A DNA stretch of 64,000 nucleotides from RGIG6353 sp964650465. Its GTDB lineage: Bacteria; Bacillota; Clostridia; Oscillospirales; SIG627. The notes beneath the pieces are model-generated. The model was not told where the DNA came from. It did not search any database and saw only the letters and a program-made list of their open reading frames with translations. The DNA lies in NCBI GenBank assembly GCA_964650465.1, contig CAZYTA010000009.1, positions 1-64,000 on the forward strand, read 5' to 3'. Of this stretch, positions 33,113-41,741 are shown piece after piece; positions within the stretch are counted from its first letter, which is position 1; every line of letters begins with the position of its first letter. The translations under genes were made by a program, and so were the position numbers.

Positions 33113-34627
33113 CTTTTGTAATGTAATAAGCACAAAAGCTATCAAAACAAAAGCTATCGGATAAATGATAACATCGCCAAGCTTTGTATAAAGTGTATTT
33201 TCTTCAATGAATGAAATCTTTTCGGTAAGTGTCCCTTTTACCAATGGCTCAAGAGACGAAATTGTTTCACCGTTGGGAGTAAAGAAGGAGGACACACCCG
33301 AATTTGCAGCTCGCACCACATACCTTCCGTTTTCAACAGCTCTCCATTTTGCCTGATTGTTATGCTGATATACAGCGGGAAAATCCTTGTACCAAGAGTC
33401 GTTTGTCATAATAACAAGTAACTCTGCACCTTCTCTTACACTGTCCCGTGCAAGATACGGAAAAATAGAATCAAAGCAAATAAGACAACCTGCATTTCCG
33501 CTTTTTGTTTCTGTTACATAGGCGGAATACCCAGGATAAAGGTCTGTTGAAAGTAGGTTTATACTGCTTAAAACAGGAATATGACGCAAAACATTCCTAA
33601 ACGGCAAAAATTCCCCAAACGGAACAAGACGCCGTTTAAAATAAACGTTGTCCGAAACCTCGCCGTCAGCAACATAGTAAGCTCCGTTGAGCTCTCTGCC
33701 CACATTACTGCAATAAAAAGCACCTACCATCATTTCGTTTCCGCTCATAAGAGTATATGCTTCAAGCTCGGATAATATTTTCTTTGAATCGTTCAAATCC
33801 GTAGGAATAGCCGTCTCTGTCCACACAACCAAAGAATCTGTATTCTCAAGCAACAATGTCTCGCGCATATACACGGAATATGACGAGGAGCCGCTCCATT
33901 TGTCATTCGTTAAAACATTACCCTGAACTATACTTACGTTTTTTTCCTCTGTGGTTTCAAAATCCTTTTGCATATAAACAAATCCGTAAAGAAAATTCAA
34001 TGCAAAAACCGAAATCGCAAGTGCACCGAAGAGACTTGTTTTTTTGGTAAAATATGCAACAGCAATAAGCGAATTTGCCAACAGCAACAGAAGGTCAACA
34101 AAATACGGTCCGAAAAGTGATGCAGACTGAATAATCGGAAGCAAAGCACTTTGCGGCAAAGAAATGCGAGCCCAAGTAAATCCATAGGTGCCAAGCGACT
34201 GAACATACTGCACAAAAACAAACACCAAAGCAAAGGCTATTGTCTTGCAAGAGGTTGATATTTTCAGCTTAAGTACCAGATAAAACGGCACAGCAAGCAT
34301 TATTGCGTGACACGCTGACAGGAGACACCATGCAGCAGCCATGAGTAAAAAAGACGGTATTACTCCCAATCCAATGAAAGACATCGGAACAAGCGCCATA
34401 AAAAAATGATAAATTCCGAAGTGATACGAAAAGAAAAACAGGAAGATATATAAAAACAAAGACTTTCCTTGCAATCCTTTGTTATAAAGATTCAGAATCA
34501 AAACAAAGAACGGCGCAATAGACAGCCACGATATAAAAAACAACTGTTCAAAGGTGAAAGGAACAGCATTGATTATACCAAGCATCAGAAACCAAAGCCA
34601 TTTATTTTTCAGACAAAATTCTTTCAA
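33077..34627 (-). CDS. lnt: Apolipoprotein N-acyltransferase
   Basis: Lnt N-acylates the lipid-modified cysteine of lipoproteins. The 516-residue protein has about six N-terminal membrane helices (residues 12-215), then a periplasmic nitrilase domain with the catalytic set: VVWTETAIP near 265 (Glu), YFKRRLVPFGEFLP near 330 (Lys) and GCLICFDSIFP near 385 (Cys), followed by TNDSWY. A final membrane segment is near 490. The TTG start follows GAGGG by 8 bases. Oddity: the last residues, KRRAAACNSRLS, are encoded by repeat copy D2, so the C-terminus was altered by the element. Lnt is not usual in monoderm bacteria, though some Clostridia have it. Confidence 0.9.
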   Translation of the reverse strand: MKEFCLKNKWLWFLMLGIINAVPFTFEQLFFISWLSIAPFFVLILNLYNKGLQGKSLFLYIFLFFFSYHFGIYHFFMALVPMSFIGLGVIPSFLLMAAAWCLLSACHAIMLAVPFYLVLKLKISTSCKTIAFALVFVFVQYVQSLGTYGFTWARISLPQSALLPIIQSASLFGPYFVDLLLLLANSLIAVAYFTKKTSLFGALAISVFALNFLYGFVYMQKDFETTEEKNVSIVQGNVLTNDKWSGSSSYSVYMRETLLLENTDSLVVWTETAIPTDLNDSKKILSELEAYTLMSGNEMMVGAFYCSNVGRELNGAYYVADGEVSDNVYFKRRLVPFGEFLPFRNVLRHIPVLSSINLLSTDLYPGYSAYVTETKSGNAGCLICFDSIFPYLARDSVREGAELLVIMTNDSWYKDFPAVYQHNNQAKWRAVENGRYVVRAANSGVSSFFTPNGETISSLEPLVKGTLTEKISFIEENTLYTKLGDVIIYPIAFVLIAFVLITLQKRRAAACNSRLS

Positions 34628-34649
34628 TATACTTCCCTCTTATACGAAT

Positions 34650-35297
34650 TTAGTTCCCTCTGAGAGCCTTTACTGTTTCTGAGGGATTTGCACTTTTAAA
34701 AAACGCAGAGCCCGCTACTATTACATTTGCACCGGCAGAAATCGGAACATTTACATTTTCAGCGTAAATACCGCCATCTACTTCAATATCAATCTCTTTG
34801 CCCGTAAGCTTGATAAGCTCGGCTGTTCCTCTGATGGTGTCCAGTGTTTTTTCGATAAACTTCTGACCGCCGTAACCGGGTTCAACTGTCATTACAAGAA
34901 CCATATCAAGCTTATGTATAAACGGCTTGAGAACCTCGTATGAGGTATTGGGCTTTACGGACATTGCCGCCTTGATACCGTAGCTGTGGATAAGATCAAT
35001 CACCTCGTCGTGATTATCACAGCTCTCGTAATGAAAGGTTATAATGTCTGCGCCCGCATCTGCAAAATCCTTGATGTATCTTACAGGGTCAACAATCATC
35101 AAATGGACATCAAATGTCATTTCTGTGTGCGGTCTGAGTGCTTTGATAACAGGAGCACCGAATGTAATGTTAGGAACAAATACACCGTCCATAACATCAA
35201 GATGCACATAATCCGCACCTGAATTTTCAATTTTTTTAATTTCGTCGGAAAGACGTGAAAAATCCGAAGCTAAGACAGAAGGTGAAACCTTAATCAT
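34650..35297 (-). CDS. rpe: Ribulose-phosphate 3-epimerase
   Basis: Rpe interconverts ribulose 5-phosphate and xylulose 5-phosphate; xylulose 5-phosphate and its relatives feed the pentose pathway with RpiB (12615). The TIM-barrel protein of 215 residues has SVLASDFSRLSDEI near 6, the metal-binding YVHLDVMDGVFVPNITFG near 31-48, HLMIVDP near 65, and IEVDGGI near 173. AAAAAGGAG precedes the ATG. Upstream, 35298-35489 contains no gene that I can see. Confidence 0.96.
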   Translation of the reverse strand: MIKVSPSVLASDFSRLSDEIKKIENSGADYVHLDVMDGVFVPNITFGAPVIKALRPHTEMTFDVHLMIVDPVRYIKDFADAGADIITFHYESCDNHDEVIDLIHSYGIKAAMSVKPNTSYEVLKPFIHKLDMVLVMTVEPGYGGQKFIEKTLDTIRGTAELIKLTGKEIDIEVDGGIYAENVNVPISAGANVIVAGSAFFKSANPSETVKALRGN

Positions 35298-35489
35298 GAT
35301 TTTTCTCCTTTTTGTTTTAATATTTTTTATTATTCAGTGACAATAAAACTCTATTATCATAAAATATTACAGAATACAAGTGCTTACGGGCAAAAGCCGA
35401 TGTAGAAAGAAAAGGTAACAAAACTATCTTTTGACCGGGCACATCATATACATCCAAGTACATTTTTTACATTCTCCGTCTTTTTTCTA

Positions 35490-35518
35490 TTTACAGTTTC
35501 AATTATTTCGGGTATAAT
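35490..35518 (+). promoter_or_regulatory. Promoter for the 35572 gene
   Basis: TTTACA (35490-35495), 17 bases, TATAAT (35513-35518), 54 bases before the ATG. The rest of the 274-base divergent region with rpe shows no other element I can support. Confidence 0.72.
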
Positions 35519-35571
35519 GAAGCTTAGATGAAAACAGACGGATATTTTTATAAAATTTGCTTGGAGGCAAT

Positions 35572-36549
35572 ATGTTACTATCGCAATCACTTTTAAACTA
35601 CCCTTTACCGCTAATCGCAATAAACAGAAAAGGCTTTGTTGCGGCAAAGAACTACATAGCAGAGACTGCCTTTGATGTTATACACGTCGGCGCATCTGTC
35701 CAAAAATATACCGACATAAACTTTTCAAAAGAAGGTCTGGCTAAAGGGATGTTTTGCGGTAAAGAGTACACATATTTTAATATGCTCTGCGACGATGCGG
35801 ATGGTACTTCCCTTTTGTTTCTGCTTATGACAACCTTTGGAGAAGAGCATCTTTCCTTCAACGTTTCGGACATTTACAAGGAAAAGATAAATAATCTCCC
35901 CGAAGCCCCCGAGAAAGACAAAAACAAAGACAGAAAGTATATACGCTCGGTCCACAATAACCTAATCAGAGCAAATTATTTTACAGCGTTTTCCGATACT
36001 GTTAATTCAAGACTTCGTAAATCAGAGGACACCGACACTGTTGTGCTTTCAAAGGTCTGTTCCGCTCTTGAAATTGCTATCGCAAGTTATCTTGAAAATT
36101 TGGATATAAGAATAAATATCGATTACGAATCGGGAACGCTCGTTTCAAAGATGAGAGAGGCTGACATCATAGGAATTATTTTAAACTCGCTGTTCTTCTG
36201 TGTTATAAATTCTTACGACACCATCACATTAAGCCTGACAGAAAGAAGCGGACTTGCCCAATTAAGCTTTGTTTTTAGATCGAACTCAGATTTTGATAAA
36301 TGGCTTGACCCGCAATCTGCGGCAGGTCTGAATTCGTCTTTGTCACTGGCAATCGCCTTTAAAATCGCAGACATATACGGTATAAAGTATACAATATCAA
36401 AAAGTACCTTCAAGAAGCTTTCGGAAAACACTTTAACTTACGAGATACCGATAATACTCCGCCCGTATATCAGCTTTGCCGCATCGGACACAATAACACA
36501 AACAATGAAAAATATGCTCTTAAATATATTCTTCGACGAAGAGCTTTAA
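35572..36549 (+). CDS. Uncharacterised protein with PAS-like and degenerate histidine-kinase ATPase-like parts
   Basis: 325 residues from the ATG at 35572, 4 bases after GGAGG. The N-terminal 1-100 looks like a small sensor (PLPLIAINRKGFVAAKN has PAS character). Residues 130-310 follow the order of a kinase dimerisation/ATPase module: an alpha-helical region without a conserved His, an N-box-like DIIGIILNSLFFCVINSY, and SLSLAIAFKIADIYGIKYTISKS, which matches the final kinase helix pattern. Clear G1 and G2 glycine boxes are absent, so ATP binding is doubtful. No partner response regulator is adjacent. It converges on tatD with a 4-base overlap. Confidence 0.6.
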   Translation: MLLSQSLLNYPLPLIAINRKGFVAAKNYIAETAFDVIHVGASVQKYTDINFSKEGLAKGMFCGKEYTYFNMLCDDADGTSLLFLLMTTFGEEHLSFNVSDIYKEKINNLPEAPEKDKNKDRKYIRSVHNNLIRANYFTAFSDTVNSRLRKSEDTDTVVLSKVCSALEIAIASYLENLDIRINIDYESGTLVSKMREADIIGIILNSLFFCVINSYDTITLSLTERSGLAQLSFVFRSNSDFDKWLDPQSAAGLNSSLSLAIAFKIADIYGIKYTISKSTFKKLSENTLTYEIPIILRPYISFAASDTITQTMKNMLLNIFFDEEL

Positions 36550-37334
36550 TCAATTCCGAAAAATCTTTTGCCGTTATTCAAGGTCAACTCTGCAATTGCC
36601 TCAACAGTTGTTCCGCGAATTTCGGCAATCTTTTTTGCAGTTTCATACATCAGAGAAGAATTATTGGTTTTCCCTCTGTACGGAACAGGAGCAAGATACG
36701 GCGAGTCGGTTTCTATAAGCAAACGTTCATCAGGCACAGCCATAACACTTCTTACAACATTGGATGCATTTTTGAAGGTTACAGTACCGCTGAAAGAAAT
36801 ATACCATCCAAGCTTCACAAGCTCACTCGCCATTTCAAAGCTGCCTGAGAAAGAATGGAATACGCCTGTCACCTTTCCTTTAAAATCATTGACCACAGAA
36901 ATGCAATCTCCGTGAGCTTCCCTGTCATGGACAACTACGTTTTTACCAAGCTTGTACGCAAGCTCCATCTGACGTCTGAAAACACTTATCTGCACTTCCT
37001 TGGGCGCTGTGTCGTCATAATGATAATCAAGGCCTATCTCACCGAGTGCAACGGCTTTTTTGTGAGACAAAAGCTGTGTGAGAACACTCTCAAGCTCATC
37101 GCCCGCATTGCCTGCCTCGTGAGGGTGAACTCCTGCAGTAGCGTAAAAGAAGTCGTATTTATCTGCAAGTGACAGAGCCACCGCCGAGCTGTCATAATCC
37201 GAGGCGGAATTGACAACCAAAGACACACCCAAAGGGTTTACGTCATTTTTCAGACGTAAACCCTCTATTATTTCATTGCGGTCGGCATCGAATCTCGAAT
37301 CGTCATAATGTGCATGAGTATCAAATAGTCCCAT
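36546..37334 (-). CDS. tatD: TatD-family metal-dependent DNase
   Basis: A 262-residue TIM-barrel metallohydrolase of the TatD family, 3'-5' exonucleases on DNA or RNA in characterised members and also called YcfH/YabD. Motifs in order: DTHAHYDDSRF at 5-15 (HxH), GEIGLDYHYD near 97, VVHDREAHGD near 137, FHSFSGS near 160 and IETDSPYLAP near 213. Its start overlaps the metG stop by one base, the standard metG-tatD pair of Firmicutes. Confidence 0.95.
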   Translation of the reverse strand: MGLFDTHAHYDDSRFDADRNEIIEGLRLKNDVNPLGVSLVVNSASDYDSSAVALSLADKYDFFYATAGVHPHEAGNAGDELESVLTQLLSHKKAVALGEIGLDYHYDDTAPKEVQISVFRRQMELAYKLGKNVVVHDREAHGDCISVVNDFKGKVTGVFHSFSGSFEMASELVKLGWYISFSGTVTFKNASNVVRSVMAVPDERLLIETDSPYLAPVPYRGKTNNSSLMYETAKKIAEIRGTTVEAIAELTLNNGKRFFGID

Positions 37335-39295
37335 TATCTGATTTCTGCTCCGTTCTGTGTTTCGGGATCAAGGAAAAGTACTCTGACCTTTGAGTCAGCG
37401 CCTTCGCTCGCAAGAATCATTCCGTTTGATTCAACTCCTCTGAGCTTGACAGGCTTAAGATTTGCAACAACGGCAACCTTCTTTCCTATCAACTCTTCGG
37501 GCTTGTAATACTTGGCAATTCCGGAAACAATTTGTCTCTTCTCGCCTAAATCAACCATGAGCTTTAACAGCTTATCCGACTTTTCAACCGGCTCGCAGGA
37601 AAGTATTTCTCCCGCTTTGAGACTTACCTTCATAAAATCGTCAATGGTAATTATACCGTTGTCGGCGGGGCTTTCTTCCTTTTTCTCTTCGGGTTTCTTT
37701 TCAGCTTTCTTTTCGGACAGCTTCTTTTGGTTGTCCTCAAAAATCTTTGTAAGCATTTTGTCCTCATCTATTCTTGCAAAGAGAATTTCAAGGTCACCTA
37801 TAACAGTACCTGCTTTGAGAACACCGAAATTCTGTGCGCTCTCCCAATCAAAGGGAGCATCGGCAAATGACTTTGTTATCTTTTCGCACGAATAAGGAAT
37901 AACCGAAGAAAGAAGAATTGTTGAAATTCTAATAGTTTCAAGAAGGTTATAAATAACTGTAGCAAGTCTATCACGTGCACCATCGTCCTTGGCAAGAGCC
38001 CAAGGCATAGTTTCGTCGATATACTTGTTCGCTCTCTTAAGAAGAGTCATCACGCTGTCAACAGCTTCCGATGTCCTGAATTCAAGTAATTTTTCATAAT
38101 AATCCTTGACAGTAGCTACGGCAAGCTCAGAAAGCTCTTTATCAAGAGACTCGGGGGCTGTAGGAGCAGGAACAATGCCGTCAAAATACTTTTTGTTCAT
38201 TGCAACTGTTCTGCTGACAAGGTTTCCGAATGTATTGGCAAGGTCTGCATTGAACACCTTGACAACATTCTCATAGGTAATACTGCCGTCATTGACATAG
38301 GGCATCTGGCTGATAAGATAGTATCTTACAGCATCAACTCCGAAATAAGATATGAGCTCGTCTGCATAAATTGTATTTCCTTTTGATTTTGACATTTTAT
38401 CAACACCGGAAAGGAACCAAGGATGACCGAATACTCGCTTGGGAAGAGGCTCGCCCAGTGCCATAAGAATTATAGGCCATATAATAGTGTGGAAACGAAG
38501 GATATCCTTACCTATAATATGAACATCAGCAGGCCAATACTTTTTATAGAGGTCGCCCTGTGCATTTTTGTCGGTGGAATATCCAAGAGCAGTAATATAG
38601 TTTGACAGCGCATCTATCCAAACGTAAATTACATGACCCGGGTCGAATTCTACGGGAATGCCCCAAGTAAATGTAGTTCTCGATACACAAAGGTCCTGCA
38701 AGCCCGGCTTAATGAAATTATTTATCATTTCCTTCTTTCTTGCTTCGGGAGCAATGAAGTCGGGATTTGCATCGATATAATCCTCAAGCTGCTTCTGATA
38801 TTTTGACATTTTGAAGAAATATGCTTCTTCGTGAGCCTTTTTCACTTCAGCTCCGCAATCGGGACATTTTCCGTCAACAAGCTGACTTTCGGTATAAAAG
38901 GTTTCACAGGGAGTGCAATACCATCCCTCATACTTGCCCTTATATATATCCCCTTGGTCATAGAGCTTTTTAAATATTTCAGATACCGCCTTTTCGTGTT
39001 CGGCATCGGTTGTACGGATAAACTTGTCATATGTCGCACCGCAAAGGTCCCATATCCTTCTTACCTCGCCTGCAATTTTGTCAACATACGCCTGAGGCTC
39101 AAGACCCGCCTTTTCTGCATGCTCGGCAATCTTTATACCATGCTCATCTGTACCTGTAAGAAAAAATACATCCTTACCTATAAGTCTCATGAACCGTGCT
39201 ACTGCATCCGTAAATACTACTTCGTAGGTATTGCCTATATGGGGTTTCTGTGATGTATATGCAATAGCAGTTGTAATATAAAATTTATCTTTCAA
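37334..39295 (-). CDS. metG: Methionyl-tRNA synthetase
   Basis: 653-residue class I synthetase. HIGN at residues 20-23 (KPHIGNTYEVV) is the HIGH motif; the zinc-binding CTPCETF...CPDCGAEV knuckle is near 125-148; KMSKSKGN near 300 is the KMSKS loop. A Lys/Glu-rich linker (about 525-550) joins a C-terminal EMAPII-like tRNA-binding/dimerisation domain (DFMKVSLKAGEILSCEPVEKSDKLL, VAVVANLKPVKLRGVESNGMILA). This long form with C-terminal domain is the Bacillus type. Confidence 0.97.
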   Translation of the reverse strand: MKDKFYITTAIAYTSQKPHIGNTYEVVFTDAVARFMRLIGKDVFFLTGTDEHGIKIAEHAEKAGLEPQAYVDKIAGEVRRIWDLCGATYDKFIRTTDAEHEKAVSEIFKKLYDQGDIYKGKYEGWYCTPCETFYTESQLVDGKCPDCGAEVKKAHEEAYFFKMSKYQKQLEDYIDANPDFIAPEARKKEMINNFIKPGLQDLCVSRTTFTWGIPVEFDPGHVIYVWIDALSNYITALGYSTDKNAQGDLYKKYWPADVHIIGKDILRFHTIIWPIILMALGEPLPKRVFGHPWFLSGVDKMSKSKGNTIYADELISYFGVDAVRYYLISQMPYVNDGSITYENVVKVFNADLANTFGNLVSRTVAMNKKYFDGIVPAPTAPESLDKELSELAVATVKDYYEKLLEFRTSEAVDSVMTLLKRANKYIDETMPWALAKDDGARDRLATVIYNLLETIRISTILLSSVIPYSCEKITKSFADAPFDWESAQNFGVLKAGTVIGDLEILFARIDEDKMLTKIFEDNQKKLSEKKAEKKPEEKKEESPADNGIITIDDFMKVSLKAGEILSCEPVEKSDKLLKLMVDLGEKRQIVSGIAKYYKPEELIGKKVAVVANLKPVKLRGVESNGMILASEGADSKVRVLFLDPETQNGAEIR

Positions 39296-39318
39296 TTGTA
39301 AACATTCCTTTCAGTCAT

Positions 39319-40455
39319 TTATTTTGTATATACTTTTCTTCCTCTTGAGATGGTCATATCTATATTCAAGCCGCTGTCGAGAATAAGAATATCTGCATCC
39401 TTTCCGACGCTGACAGAACCAACCGTGTCATAAAGTCCTGCGGCAAGAGCAGGATTCCGTGTAGCGCACAGCAATGCATCGGCAAGGGATGCACCAGAGA
39501 ATTTCATAAGGTTAAGCAAACACATATGGAGATTAGCCGTGCTTCCTGCAAGATTTCCTTCTTTTATCCTCGCAACTCCGTCAACAACATATGTTTCCAG
39601 TTCGCCAAGCATATATACGCCGTCGGGCATTCCTGCAGCCTGCATAGAATCTGTAACAAGCACAAATCTGTCGCAGCCCTTTGTCTTGTAGGACATTGCA
39701 ACAATATCGGGATGAAGGTGTTCGCCGTCACAAATAAATTCAGCAAAAGCATCGCTGAGAAGAGCCATTCCCACAACTCCCGGCTCTCTGTGGTGAATGG
39801 GTGTCATTGCATTATAGGTATGTGTAAAGCTCGTTGCGCCGGCTAAAAGAGCTTTTTTAACTGTTTCGCTGTCGGTTTCGGAATGACCTATGGAAACCTT
39901 TACACCAAGCTTTGCGGCTTCCCTGATAAAATCCAAAGCACCTTCAAGTTCAGGGGCAACCGTCATATACAAAACCTTGTCGCCGTTAAGCTCAAGATAA
40001 TCCTTTGTTTCGTTAATATCAGGAGCCTTGAGAAGATTATGCGGATGTGCACCTGCTCGTTTTACATCAAGATACGGACCTTCGATGTGGATACCTCTTA
40101 CTGATACCGAACATTTGTCTGCATCAATCGCTCCTACAGCGGCTACAGCCCTCTTGGTGTCTTCGTGCTTAGCTGTTGTAGTGGTGGGAAAAAGCGTAGT
40201 TACGCCGTGCGAAGCATAAAACTCACACATTCGTGTCAAAGCATCTGTATCACAATCCATTGTATCGACGCCAACAGCTCCGTGAGAGTGAATATCTATC
40301 AGTCCCGGTACAACATATTTACCCTCGGCATCGATAATATCATCGGCATCATCAAAAATGCCTATGCCTGTTATCTTCCCATCTTCGATTTTTACATCGG
40401 TTTTATAAAACTTTTTCATTTCAGTATTGAAAACCGAACCGTTCTTTATTACCAT
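39319..40455 (-). CDS. nagA: N-acetylglucosamine-6-phosphate deacetylase
   Basis: NagA deacetylates GlcNAc-6-phosphate to GlcN-6-phosphate in amino sugar recycling. From the ATG at 40455 (GGAGGTG 6 bases upstream) it is 378 residues. Amidohydrolase motifs: PGLIDIHSHG near 54, HIEGPYLDVKRAGAH near 125, IGHSET near 185, FTHTYNAMTPIHHREPG near 205 and VTDSMQAAG near 265 with the catalytic Asp. It follows metG in reverse order with a 23-base gap. The possible partner NagB-like protein is 25 kb away. Confidence 0.95.
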   Translation of the reverse strand: MVIKNGSVFNTEMKKFYKTDVKIEDGKITGIGIFDDADDIIDAEGKYVVPGLIDIHSHGAVGVDTMDCDTDALTRMCEFYASHGVTTLFPTTTTAKHEDTKRAVAAVGAIDADKCSVSVRGIHIEGPYLDVKRAGAHPHNLLKAPDINETKDYLELNGDKVLYMTVAPELEGALDFIREAAKLGVKVSIGHSETDSETVKKALLAGATSFTHTYNAMTPIHHREPGVVGMALLSDAFAEFICDGEHLHPDIVAMSYKTKGCDRFVLVTDSMQAAGMPDGVYMLGELETYVVDGVARIKEGNLAGSTANLHMCLLNLMKFSGASLADALLCATRNPALAAGLYDTVGSVSVGKDADILILDSGLNIDMTISRGRKVYTK

Positions 40456-40662
40456 TAACACACCTCCGGATGACATTCTAAATCTATTATATTGTAGCAT
40501 AATAATTTTAACAATTCAATAGTTTGTAAAAAAAAGGATGAAAAGAAAATAAATATTTTTTGTTTAAGTTAAAACCACAGTTACTTGATGCCGACACGAA
40601 ATCTCACCTCGGCACCGCAAAGCCGATTCCACATATTATGAGGATAGAAGGAGGGATGATAA

Positions 40663-40797
40663 ATGGCTTGCTGCAACACATGTAACACATGCAACACCTG
40701 CAACTCTTGCAATTCCGGCAATTCAATCTTCGGCAACGACCTTTGGATCTGGATCATAATCATTGCATTAGTTGTTATACTCTTCACTGTAGGCTGA
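40663..40797 (+). CDS. 44-residue Cys-rich single-pass membrane miniprotein
   Basis: A small gene on the plus strand with a strong AAGGAGGG 7 bases before the ATG. The product has an N-terminal Cys/Asn repeat, MACCNTCNTCNTCNSCNSGN, with six cysteines at 3, 4, 7, 10, 13 and 16 in a CNx register, a short loop, and a C-terminal membrane helix (WIWIIIIALVVILFTVG). The shape resembles small hydrophobic spore-coat-type proteins such as the YjcZ group, and the Cys repeat suggests metal binding or cross-linking; both are inference. An opposite-strand frame over the same bases has no ribosome binding site and is rejected. Confidence 0.75.
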   Translation: MACCNTCNTCNTCNSCNSGNSIFGNDLWIWIIIIALVVILFTVG

Positions 40798-40811
40798 TAA
40801 CAACAGTCAAA

Positions 40812-40852
40812 GGGGCTGTAAAAAAACTCAAACAGAGTTTTTTTACAGCCCC
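40812..40852. repeat. Perfect 18-bp inverted repeat after the miniprotein gene
   Basis: GGGGCTGTAAAAAAACTC (40812-40829), a 5-base loop AAACA, and the exact complement (40835-40852), which contains TTTTTTT. It probably terminates transcription of the miniprotein gene, although no T run follows the stem; the T run is within the 3' arm. Confidence 0.75.
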
Positions 40853-41096
40853 GACTTATAGGGGATAGAAAAAACGTTTCAGAATGGACAAACCGAAGCC
40901 TGTCAGCGTACGATTGTACGGTAGTAGCGAGGTTTGTTCATAGCCAAAAACATATATTTTTTCGAGAAAACTTGATTTTCAAGTTTTTACCTTGAAAATT
41001 TCGACTTTCAAACTGTTAAAGAGATTATTTACCTCTTTTTCCTTGTCGTTTTTGGCGGTCTGGACTTTTTTTCATCCCCTTTTTGTTTATAGTTCT
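40853..41096. other. Structured noncoding stretch with nested inverted repeats
   Basis: No gene is visible. GGACAAACC (about 40887-40895) pairs with GGTTTGTTC (40931-40939), enclosing a CGTACgattGTACG hairpin near 40909-40922. Further right, TTTTCAAG (40976-40983) and CTTGAAAA (40991-40998) form another hairpin and AAAGAG/CTCTTT near 41020 a third. I cannot say whether this is a small RNA, a remnant element or a leader. Confidence 0.45.
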
Positions 41097-41741
41097 TTAC
41101 AAATTCAAAAGCTCTGAAGGTAAATCAACAATGATGTCAGGTACATTATCGGAAAATGCCGCCGCACCGCCAAAGCCCCAACTGACACCTACAGATGTCA
41201 TACCCACATTTTTTGCCGTTTGAACATCAACAGCAGAGTCTCCCACAAATGCAGTTTCTTCTCTCGTGACGCCCATCTTTTTCATTATAGCAAGAACAGC
41301 ATCGGGGGCAGGCTTATGCGGATACAATGGAGAAAAGCCGTCAGCGGAAATAAAAAATCCGGGCATGAGCTTTTTTACAATCTCCTTTACGTGTCGGTCA
41401 TCCTTGTTTGACAAAACAGCCATTTTTACGCCGTCATTTTTCAAGGTCAAAAGAACCTCATGAAGCCCTTCGTAAACATAAGTTTTGACAATCAGATTTC
41501 TGTCATAACAGCTTCTGTAACATTCCAGCGCCTCGTCAATAAACTCAGGCGTTCTGTTTTTGTCAGGCAAAGCCTGTGTAATCAGATTTTTTGCCCCTTT
41601 ACCAATCATTCTTTGCACAGCTTCATCGTCATGCTTTGGGAAGCCGTAGTGCTCAAGCATAGCGTTGACAGCTCCTGCTATATCGGAAACTGTGTTGACC
41701 AGAGTTCCGTCAAGGTCAAATATCAAAGCTTTTTTATTCAT
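41097..41741 (-). CDS. HAD hydrolase, phosphoglycolate phosphatase-like
   Basis: A 214-residue HAD phosphatase (Gph/PpaX-like). Start ATG at 41741 with GGAGG 5 bases upstream; the longer frame is rejected. Motif I is IFDLDGTLVNT near residue 6, motif II LSNKDD near 112, motif III Lys in PHKPAPD near 140, and motif IV GDSAVDVQTAKNVG near 167, with the C1 cap in between (MLEHYGFPKHDDEAVQRMIGKG). Substrate could be phosphoglycolate or pyrophosphate. The start overlaps the stop of the HD-domain gene by 8 bases, so both are co-translated. Confidence 0.9.
   Translation of the reverse strand: MNKKALIFDLDGTLVNTVSDIAGAVNAMLEHYGFPKHDDEAVQRMIGKGAKNLITQALPDKNRTPEFIDEALECYRSCYDRNLIVKTYVYEGLHEVLLTLKNDGVKMAVLSNKDDRHVKEIVKKLMPGFFISADGFSPLYPHKPAPDAVLAIMKKMGVTREETAFVGDSAVDVQTAKNVGMTSVGVSWGFGGAAAFSDNVPDIIVDLPSELLNL

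Noticed and set aside
35298..35489. Riboswitch or small gene upstream of rpe
   Set aside because: No reading frame with a ribosome binding site and no recognisable riboswitch core could be found.
40581..40787. Minus-strand frame over the miniprotein gene
   Set aside because: It has no ribosome binding site and is the mirror of the Cys-rich plus-strand gene, which has a strong AAGGAGGG.
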